This document shows, piece after piece, positions 39,201-46,548 of a stretch of 64,000 bases of DNA. Below the pieces are notes generated by a model. The model searched no databases and had not been told where the DNA came from. It saw only the letters and a list, made by a program, of their open reading frames with translations. The position numbers and the translations under genes were made by a program. Origin of the DNA: Thermithiobacillus tepidarius DSM 3134 (GTDB lineage: Bacteria; Pseudomonadota; Gammaproteobacteria; Acidithiobacillales; Thermithiobacillaceae); the NCBI RefSeq assembly GCF_000423825.1, contig NZ_KE384096.1, positions 62,001 through 126,000 of the forward strand, in the 5' to 3' direction. How positions within the stretch are numbered: position 1 is the first letter of the stretch; the number at the start of each line of letters is the position of its first letter.

Positions 39201-42200
39201 CACGGACAACCGGGCCACCCGCAGTGAGGCCGCCGCTGCCACCATCGGTAGTACCCAGGGCAACGTCGCCATCCAGGCCGGGCAGGGCTACCGCCAAGTG
39301 GGCAGCCATGTCATCGCCCCGCAGGGCGACATCGGCATCGCCGCCCAGCGGGTGGACATCGTCGAGGCGCGCCAAGCCGGCCGCAGCGACACCGAAACCC
39401 GCTTCCGGCAAAGCGGCCTGACCGTGGCCGTCACCAGCCCGGTGATCAGCGCCATCCAGACCGCCCAGCAGATGAAGCAGGCGGCTGGCCAGACTGCAGA
39501 TGCCCGCCTGCAGGTATTAGCGGGCGCCACCACCGCGCTCTCCGCCAAGAATGCCTACGACGACGTGCGCGCCAACCCCAGGCAGTTGGGAGGGGTAAAC
39601 CTGAACGTCAGCATCGGCACCAGCCAAAGCCGGAGCGACACGGTGCAGACCAGCGACAGTGCCGTGGGCTCGACGGTGGCCGCCGGCGGCAGCATCGACA
39701 TCCGTGCCAGCGGCGCCGGCCAGGCCAGCGACGTGGCGATTCAAGGGGCCAGCCTCCAGGCGGGCAGTGACATTCGCCTCGCCGCCGACGACCAGATCGA
39801 TCTGTTGGCGGCCAGAAACACCGCCGAACAGCGCAGCGTCAACCAGAATTACAGCGCCAGCGTGGGCGCGAGCATCGGCACCAGTGGCATTTACGCCACC
39901 GCCAGCGCCAGCGGCGGACGCGGCCGGGCCGATGGCAATGACGTGACCTGGAGCAACACCCACGTCGCCGCGGGCAAGCAGCTCAGCATCCGCACGGGCG
40001 GCGACGCCACCCTCCGCGGCGCCGTCGCCAGCGGCCAGCAGGTGACAGCCGACATCGGCGGCGATCTGCGCATCGAGAGCCTGCAGGACACCAGCACCTA
40101 CGACAGCAAGCAGCAAAGTCTCGGAGGCAGTGCGTCGTTCGGCTACGGCAAGCTGAGCGGCAGCGTCAACGCCAGCCAAAGCAAGATCCGCAGCAACTTC
40201 GCCAGCGTCATTGAGCAAAGCGGCATCCGGGCCGGCGATGAGGGCTTCGAGGTAGCAGTCCTTGGCAAAACGGATTTGATCGGCGGCGCGATTACCAGTA
40301 CCGACGCAGCGGTGCGGGAAGGCCGCAATCGCTTCCAGGCAGGTGGTGCCCTCCTGCTCCAGGATGTGCGCAATGAGGCCAGCTACAACGCCCAGAATAC
40401 GGGGATCAATGTCGGCACCGGTTTCAACCCACAGGGCAAGTTAGCGCCGAGCGGCACCAGCATTGGTTTCGGTCATGACAGCGGCCAAGCCGGCAGCATC
40501 ACGCAGGCGGCGGTCAGCGGCCTTGCAGGTCAGGTGGGCGCGCGCACCGGCGATGGTGAGACGGGCTTGGCACGCCTCTTCGATGCTGACAAGGTGCAAA
40601 AAGACATTAACGCACAGATGCAGATCACCCAGGCCTTCGGACGTGAGGCCCCGAAAGCAGTGGCGGAGTTCGCGCAGAGCCGTGCCAAGGCATTGCAGGC
40701 GCAAGCCAAGCAGGCCGAGGCAGCCGGAGACGCTGGCCGAGCCGAGGCGCTGCGCACCGACGCCCAACGTTGGGAAGAGGGTGGTACATATCGGGTGGCC
40801 CTGCATGCGGCAGCGGGTGGCTTGGCGGGCGGCATGGCAGGTGCGTTCGGGGCCGGCGCGGCAGCGAGCGCCGCTCCGCTCTTGGGCCAGTGGCAACAGC
40901 AAGTGCAATCCGCTCTGACGCACGCCGGTGCGAACGAAACGGTCGCTCAACTGGCTGGCCAGTTGGTTGCACAGGCAACCGCGACCGGATTGGGTGCCGC
41001 TGTCGGGGGCGGCAGCATCGCCGGTGGGGCGATGGGCTTCAATGTGGATGCGAACAACCGGCAGTTGCACCCGAGTGAGGCAAAATGGCTCCGGGAGCAA
41101 GCCAAGATCTTTGCCAGAAAAGAAGGTATTTCCGAGAAGCGGGCCTTGGAGCGACTGACGCAGCAAGCTCTCAAGAAGGTAGACTACTTCTGGCGCGCGC
41201 AGCTTGCTGACGGTGACGATCCAGCCGCCCAAGTCTTCTTGGCCAGCGCCCAGCAGACCTTTACCAACGACTTGGGCGAACAGCAACGGTTCTTCACTGC
41301 CGCCGGCCAGCAACTGTTCCGTCCTGAGATGTTCGCTGACACCGCCGATTCGGTCTTCTACCGGCAATTTGCCCAAAGCGGGATCAGCCGCAGCTTGCGT
41401 GCCGGCCTGATAAAGGAACTGCAGGACTCCGGCTCGGCGCTCAGGGACGGGGCGTTCGACCTGCTCCGGGCGGCCAAGGACCAGCCCGGCGCCGTGCTGG
41501 CCGGGTTGTGGCAAGGGGGCCAAGGCTTGCTGGGTGCCGTGGCCGGCAACATCCGGGAAAGCGGCCATGCCCTCGGCGAAGGCGGCGCGGTGGCCCTGGA
41601 TCCCGAGCTCCGCGCCCAACTCAACGCGCTGTATGGGCGCGACGTGTCCGGCTATCAGCAGGTGTTGCTGGGCGCGCGTGCCCTGAGTGCCCTCGGCGGC
41701 GCGTCCGGCGCTGCCAGAGCCGGTGCCGGCGTGGGCGCGGCGGTGGTCAAGGCGGCGGGTCGGCAAGTCGATGAAGTGGCCGACAAGGTGGCCAAGGACG
41801 CACTGCTCAAGAGCAGAGGCGTGATCGACAGGAGTGGCCAGCCGGTACTGGATTTGAAGCAGCTCACGACCGAACAAAAAGGCATCATGGGCGAACTGTT
41901 CGGTCCGAATACGGTCCGGCGGATCGTGCCCGAGGGGCAAAAGCTGGCCCGTATGTCGGCTATCGGCGAAACTGGCATCGACGATCTTTATAGAGTCAAT
42001 CGCAAGGATGTGGATTACGTGATCATCGAGTACAAATTCGTTGGCGTGGACAGTAAAACCGGTGCTTCGGCGCTGAGCAGAACAGCGGATGGGAAGCAGG
42101 GTAGTGAGAGTTGGATCTTGGGATCGGGGCGGCTGGAGAAGGCGGTTGGATCAGAAAAAGAAGCCAATAAAATTTACGATGCGATAATAGCAAACCGCAC

Positions 42201-42336
42201 AGAAACTTGGGTGGTTGCAACCCGCCCCGACGGTTCAACGGAGATACAGGTGCTTGATGCCTTGGGTAAACCCAAGGCAATCGATACGTCCAGAATTCTG
42301 TCGTCCGGGAGGAAGCTATTGGGAGCCAGACCATGA
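33244..42336 (+). CDS. CdiA-like filamentous exoprotein with PD-(D/E)xK-type toxin tip
   Basis: A 3030-residue contact-dependent inhibition effector. It opens with an extended signal peptide ([20 protein letters not shown]), then a TPS haemagglutination domain (about 75-320: [8 protein letters not shown], NPNG-type [23 protein letters not shown] split by loops), and a long beta-helix of imperfect repeats ([10 protein letters not shown]-like) to about 2400. A helical pretoxin part follows, starting near NNRQLHPSE (Asn2604). The last 160 or so residues are variable: GETGIDDLY (2908-2916), DYVIIEYKF (Asp2924, Glu2929, Lys2931) and [11 protein letters not shown] fit a PD-(D/E)xK nuclease of the PoNe kind. 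GGGAG lies 8 bases before the ATG. The stop overlaps the immunity start. Confidence 0.92.
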   Translation: [3030 protein letters not shown]

Positions 42337-43175
42337 TCCGGGCGTCCATGGGTGATCAGACGTATTGGAACGAATGGAAAAAGTTTAGAGAAGAAAGAAT
42401 AGCTATAGAATGGGAGCAAATACAAAAACCTGCCAATCCTATTTATGGTCCACAATATGTGTGGAACTCGACTCAGCATCATCTTAGATTTATCCTCACC
42501 CTTTACTCCCGTGGCGATCCCATTGACGAGCTGGGCCAGTATTTTCCCGGTCTGCTGGATGCCTGGGCGCTATCCAACCGCCTGGCGGACGAGCTCTGTG
42601 CGGCGCACGGCCTGCAGACCTGCCGCGACTGGACCTTCGCGCTCACCAACTTCAACCACTACAACTGGTGCTTCTGGCTGGTGGGCCTGGCGCTGGCGCT
42701 GGAAGTCCCGGATGCGCAGTGGCAGCGCCTGCTCGCCCTGATCGGCGGGGCAGGGGAAGACATTCTGCTCGACCGCGTGATCGCCAGCCGCCAGCCGGAT
42801 CGGCCGCTCGGCACCCGGCTCCTGCACCCGAAACCCTACGCCCGCCTGCGCCAAGCCATCGACGCGCCGCCGGCGCAGCAAGCCGGCTTGCTGCGCGACT
42901 TCGTGGCGCATTGGTATCCCGAGCTGGCCCGCCCGGGCCGCGAGGAACTGTGGTGGTACACCTTCGGGAACGACAACTTGGCAGGCGGCAGCTACTTCGG
43001 CCGCTGGTGTCTCGAGGCGGTGGCGGCGGTCAAGGCGTTTGGGCTGGACGATTCCCTATGCCTGGGGCATGAACACTACCCCGGCGATCTGCTGCGTCCG
43101 GCAGGGCCGAGCACGCATGCGCCGCGGCCGACGCCCCGGCGGGGGCGGTGGGCCAGGCTGTTTGGCAGGGCCTAG
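42333..43175 (+). CDS. PoNi-type immunity protein (DUF1910/DUF1911)
   Basis: A 280-residue immunity protein for the toxin tip of the preceding exoprotein. The C-terminal half matches the DUF1911 pattern: LRDFVAHWYPELA, WWYTFGNDNLAGGSYFGRWCLEAVAAVKAFGLDDS and HYPGDL. DUF1910/1911 (PoNi) proteins are known partners of PoNe DNase toxins. The ATG overlaps the exoprotein TGA, with GGGAG about 7 bases upstream. The first 50 or so codons are AT-rich and the rest GC-rich, so the gene looks like a graft. The last 123 bases, including the stop, are repeated once immediately downstream. Confidence 0.85.
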   Translation: MIRASMGDQTYWNEWKKFREERIAIEWEQIQKPANPIYGPQYVWNSTQHHLRFILTLYSRGDPIDELGQYFPGLLDAWALSNRLADELCAAHGLQTCRDWTFALTNFNHYNWCFWLVGLALALEVPDAQWQRLLALIGGAGEDILLDRVIASRQPDRPLGTRLLHPKPYARLRQAIDAPPAQQAGLLRDFVAHWYPELARPGREELWWYTFGNDNLAGGSYFGRWCLEAVAAVKAFGLDDSLCLGHEHYPGDLLRPAGPSTHAPRPTPRRGRWARLFGRA

Positions 43176-43303
43176 TCAGGATGCCTGGGGCATGAACACT
43201 ACCCCGGCGATCTGCTGCGTCCGGCAGGGCCGAGCACGCATGCGCCGCGGCCGACGCCCCGGCGGGGGCGGTGGGCCAGGCTGTTTGGCAGGGCCTAGTC
43301 AGG
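43058..43303 (+). repeat. Perfect 123-bp tandem duplication of the immunity gene 3' end
   Basis: Bases 43058-43180 and 43181-43303 are identical. The unit covers the last 39 codons or so of the immunity gene, its TAG and five bases after it. The unit is 41 codons long and the second copy is in the same frame, but it lies after the first stop and should be silent. No divergence is seen, so the event is recent or maintained by conversion. Confidence 0.97.
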
Positions 43304-43320
43304 TGCGGCATGGTTGCCGT

Positions 43321-43647
43321 TCAACGGCAACGCAGCCGTACGACACCTGCATTGCGGATGAGGCAAAGCAGGAATATCTGCTGGCTGCCGTGCACGACGG
43401 TGACAGTCTCGATCGTCTCGTCGCGCAACCAATAGACGATCCGGTAGCCCTAATGGCTCACCTCGTGGAGATGCAGATACGCGGCTTTCGGCACCGCCAG
43501 ACCGCCGTGCGGAAACTGCGGCAAGTGGCGGATGGCGTGCAGCATTCGTTCTACAAAGGCGTGTGCGTAAGCGGGGGAGTCTTGCGCAATGTAGCCGCGG
43601 ATACGCTGGTCATCCAGCAGCGTCCATAGTGACCAAAACACCCTCAT
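43321..43647 (-). pseudogene. RelE/ParE-type toxin, interrupted by a stop codon
   Basis: The minus-strand frame gives a ParE-like sequence: VFWSLWTLLDDQRIRGYIAQ, then SPAYAHAFVERML and FPHGGLAVPKAAYLHLHEVSH, a TAG at 43452-43450, and then GYRIVYWLRDETIETVTVVH in the same frame to 43321. The part after the stop is the conserved C-terminal strand block of the family, so the gene is broken by one nonsense change. No antitoxin gene lies ahead of it. It would be a relic of a chromosomal toxin-antitoxin pair or orphan cargo near the CDI locus. Confidence 0.72.
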
Positions 43648-43727
43648 GATGAATTCGGTTTGTGTGGGGCAGATAATTCAGCCACATCTAAAATCGGCTT
43701 GACAATTCAGCAGGAAGTGCAGAGAAG

Positions 43728-44545
43728 ATGGCAAATGAGCTGAAGACAGACACTAAAATGCTCCTGACCGGTCTGGTGCTGGCCGGGCTGAGTGCGGGCT
43801 GTGCCACTAATGCGCCGGGCGTGTACCGGGGCGGGGTGCTCATGCAGCCCGGGCCGCTGGGCATCCAGGAGCACTATTCGTTCCGCTTCGTGGACAAGTG
43901 GCGCATCAGTCATAACTGGCTGAGTGGCCCGGTCGAGCTACGTGGCTGCTAAGGTTATCCTTCCAACTCTTTCCGCCGCATAGGCGGCTATGGTGAGCTG
44001 GGTTATGAAATAATCCTCTATTTGTCGAGAGAAATAACACGCTATATGTGGTCGGCGAGCGTCTGGGGAAGTGGTCATTGTCGGACCGTCGCGAAAATAT
44101 TTACGGTACTGACCGCGATGGTAATTTTAAGAATTACAGTGCCTTCTGCGGTCACGTTTTCATGGATTCGCTGGATGGCATCGGCTTGTACATCGTCCGG
44201 CCGGATCCCGCCAAGGGCACCGATGCCTGGATCGAGGGCGCGCAGCCGGTCACCATCAATGGCTTGCACTGGCTGCACAAGCAAATTCCCATCCAGGGCT
44301 GGTCGAAAGACCGCAAGCGGCTGATCGCGCCGATAGAATATTGGGTCCTGCCGATTCCCGACACCCAGTACTGGCTCGCGCTCACTTTCTCGACCAGTTC
44401 AGGTAGTTCTTTCGGCATGGGGGCCGATGCCCACCCGGAGAAGCATCGGCGCTTGCTCGAGCTGTTCCATGATCTGGTCCGGTCGGTCCGGCTCGAGCCG
44501 ATTACACCGATCCCGCTCGATCACCTGAACGTGGAGGGGTCGTAG
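43728..44545 (+). pseudogene. Lipoprotein gene with a stop and a frameshift
   Basis: Part 1 (43728-43952) encodes a lipoprotein start with lipobox LSAGC (Cys25), GVYRGGVLMQPGP and RFVDKWRISHNW, and ends at a TAA. The same frame continues GYPSNSFRRIGGYGELGYE to about 44009. A one-base loss in an A run then shifts to the frame NNPLFVERNNTLYVVGERLG, which runs to 44545 (GHVFMDSLDGIGLYIVRPDP, WLHKQIPIQGWSKDR, IEYWVLPIPDTQYWLALTF). Joining the pieces gives a plausible protein of about 270 residues. Two lesions make a sequencing error less likely. The family is not recognised. Confidence 0.68.
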
Positions 44546-44549
44546 CACC

Positions 44550-44828
44550 ATGGCACAAGCAACAATCCACAGTGTCTCCTGGCTTGGCACCTGCATGGTG
44601 CTGGCCCTGGCTGCGGCCGCGCCGGCGGCCTGCGCGACGGTGCAGCCCGGCCTGTATGACGTCACGGCCTACGATGCCCACGGGAAAGCCGTGCGCAGCA
44701 TACAGGCCGTGGTCACCGACAGCCGGTCTTTATCCGTGCCCATGAACGCCTTGTGTATCACTTATCCTCGGTCCCGGGTCGTGGCGCAGCCTCGGCAGGG
44801 CGGGCGAACACGGGAGCGCCAATGCTGA
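44550..44828 (+). CDS. Small exported protein, unknown
   Basis: A 92-residue product with an N-terminal signal sequence (WLGTCMVLALAAAAPAACA) and a short beta-rich mature part (VQPGLYDVTAYDAHGKAV, ALCITYPRSRVVAQ). It is not a recognised family. The start lies 4 bases after the end of the decayed lipoprotein gene, and its end overlaps the next gene by 7 bases, suggesting that all three once formed an operon. The final residues (RQGGRTRERQC) look less conserved, so the 3' end may be damaged. Confidence 0.55.
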   Translation: MAQATIHSVSWLGTCMVLALAAAAPAACATVQPGLYDVTAYDAHGKAVRSIQAVVTDSRSLSVPMNALCITYPRSRVVAQPRQGGRTRERQC

Positions 44829-45367
44829 GCGCCGGCAGAGGGCAGCGGTCCTTGGTGATCTTGTTGCTGTGCGTTGCCGTGCTGGCCGGCTGCGCCAGTG
44901 CCACGCAGGCGTCGCTGGCGTTCGATCCCCGACACACGGCCCGCATCCGCGTGTTTCATGGCCCCTTGGTCGATCTGTATCTGGGCTACGTCTGTGACGG
45001 CGGCCGCCATCCGGTCATCCATGCCGCCAGCGGCGGGTTTTCTTTCCTGCGCCCCAACAAGACCATCGGCATGCCGCCGACCCGCGACATGGCCGCTTCC
45101 TACAGTGAATACGTGATCCCGGCCGGCGACCTTGTCACCGTCAAGATGTTCTGGCAGGTCCAAAAGCCCAATGGGGACTGGGATCATTGCGGCCCGATCC
45201 ACATGCTGTTCACGCCCGAGGCTGGACAGGATTACGACACCTTCTTGGAAATGCGGCACGGCGTATGCCAGGGGGTGGCGCTGCGCAAACTCGTGGTGAA
45301 TGCCGACGGCACGATTGCCACCCGGCCGGCGGTGCTGAACAGCCTGCCTTTCCGGAGCTGCCGTTGA
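44822..45367 (+). CDS. Putative lipoprotein, 181 aa
   Basis: A lipoprotein with signal RSLVILLLCVAVLAGC (lipid-attached Cys24) and a beta-rich mature domain. Segments such as RIRVFHGPLVDLYLGYVCDG, TKMF-like VTVKMFWQVQKPNGDWDHCG and FTPEAGQDYDTFLEM read like a small beta-sandwich with possible disulphides. The family is not recognised. ATG 44822 has GGGAG 5-6 bases upstream; a longer in-frame start at 44753 lacks a ribosome site. Likely the surviving member of the lipoprotein group downstream of the CDI locus. Confidence 0.72.
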   Translation: MLSAGRGQRSLVILLLCVAVLAGCASATQASLAFDPRHTARIRVFHGPLVDLYLGYVCDGGRHPVIHAASGGFSFLRPNKTIGMPPTRDMAASYSEYVIPAGDLVTVKMFWQVQKPNGDWDHCGPIHMLFTPEAGQDYDTFLEMRHGVCQGVALRKLVVNADGTIATRPAVLNSLPFRSCR

Positions 45368-45470
45368 AGGGATCCTCGGGAGTAGTTGCATGTGAGGATG
45401 AGGCGATCAGGTCGGCTCAGGAGTGGCCTTGGCCGGCTGTCCTGCTCGCGGCGCGGAGGGTGCGCGGGCC

Positions 45471-46310
45471 TTAAAGCGTTCTGGCCCCGAAGGTGTCACA
45501 ATTCCCCAGCTCCCCGCTTTCCAAGCCGCGCCGGAACCAGCGGACCCGCTGCGCCGAGCTGCCGTGGGTGAAGCTTTCGGGGACGACGTAGCCTTGGCTG
45601 CGCTGCTGCAGGCGGTCGTCGCCGATGGCGCTGGCGGCGTTGAGGGCTTCTTCCACGTCGCCGGGCTCCAGGATCTGCCACATGCGCTGCGCCTGGTGGG
45701 CCCAGACGCCGGCGAAGCAGTCGGCCTGCAGTTCCTGGCGCACGGAGAGGGCATTGGCGCCGGCTTCGCCCTGTTGCCGGCTGCGCGCCTGCACCTGTTC
45801 GGAGATGCCCAGCAGGGTCTGCACGTGGTGGCCGACCTCGTGGGCGATGACGTAGGCCTGGGCGAAATCGCCGGGGGCCTGGAAGCGGTTTTTGAGTTCC
45901 TGATAGAAGCTCAGGTCGATGTAGACCTTGTGGTCCAGCGGGCAGTAGAAGGGACCGACGGCGGCTTGGGCGAAGCCGCAGGCGGACTGCACCGCGCCGG
46001 AGAAGAGCACCAGGGTGGGTTCCTGGTAGTCGCGGCCGAGTTCCTGGCGGAAGATATTGCTCCAGGCGTCCTCGGTGTCGGCCAGGACCACGGAGACGAA
46101 CTGGGTCATTTCGTCGTTTTGCGGGGCCTGCGCGGGAGCCTGGGCGGTCTGCTGGCCAGTCCCGGTCTGCAGGACGACGCCGGGATCGACGCCGAACAAA
46201 AGCGCCAGCACGGCGAGCACCACGGCGCCGATGCCGCCGCCCGCCACCATGGGGGTCATGCCCCGCCGATCCTCGATGTTGGAACTGCCTCTGCGACCGC
46301 GCCAGCGCAT
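45471..46310 (-). CDS. YpfJ-family neutral zinc metallopeptidase
   Basis: A 279-residue protein with one N-terminal TM segment (VAGGGIGAVVLAVLALLFGV) and a C-terminal metallopeptidase-like domain. It has the zinc motif AHEVGHHVQ, a third ligand region RQELQADCFAGVWAH and the closing GNCDTF. Family marks include FCPLDHKVYIDLSFYQELKNRF (with Y for F here) and SHGSSAQRVRWF-type HGSSAQRVRWFRRG. It is anchored in the inner membrane and most likely faces the periplasm. GGAGG lies 7 bases before the ATG. The physiological substrate of this family is unknown. Confidence 0.9.
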   Translation of the reverse strand: MRWRGRRGSSNIEDRRGMTPMVAGGGIGAVVLAVLALLFGVDPGVVLQTGTGQQTAQAPAQAPQNDEMTQFVSVVLADTEDAWSNIFRQELGRDYQEPTLVLFSGAVQSACGFAQAAVGPFYCPLDHKVYIDLSFYQELKNRFQAPGDFAQAYVIAHEVGHHVQTLLGISEQVQARSRQQGEAGANALSVRQELQADCFAGVWAHQAQRMWQILEPGDVEEALNAASAIGDDRLQQRSQGYVVPESFTHGSSAQRVRWFRRGLESGELGNCDTFGARTL

Positions 46311-46428
46311 GTCCGTGCCTCCGCTTTTTGAGCTGCGATAGCCTGCCGTGAAGCTTTATTGCAGCACAGGCGCAAGCGGCGCGCGCCGGCCGAATTGCCT
46401 AAGGGGCTGGCGGGGCGGGTGCGTTGTT

Positions 46429-46452
46429 GATCGCGAGCCAGCCCGCTGCTAC
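46429..46452 (-). repeat. REP-type palindromic repeat (unit 8)
   Basis: GATCGCGAGCCAGCCCGCTG then CTAC: inverted orientation. With unit 9 it forms a divergent pair in the 431-base gene-free stretch between the YpfJ-type gene and the nitroreductase gene. Confidence 0.75.
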
Positions 46453-46548
46453 GGGTGGGGGCAGCTTGGGGGGCGGGGCGATTTGCGGGATGCCGGGGGC
46501 GTCATCCGGCGTTGGGGCGTTGATCGCGTGGCGCATCCGGCACGTATC

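Noticed and set aside
33244-42336. CRISPR or DNA tandem repeats in the long repetitive gene
   Set aside because: Repetition is at the protein level (imperfect beta-helix repeats) without conserved DNA repeat-spacer structure.
43039-43629. A plus-strand frame across the tandem duplication with two near-identical Cys/Arg/Gly-rich peptide repeats
   Set aside because: It is an out-of-frame reading of the duplicated immunity-gene end and runs on opposite the ParE-like pseudogene; no start signal.
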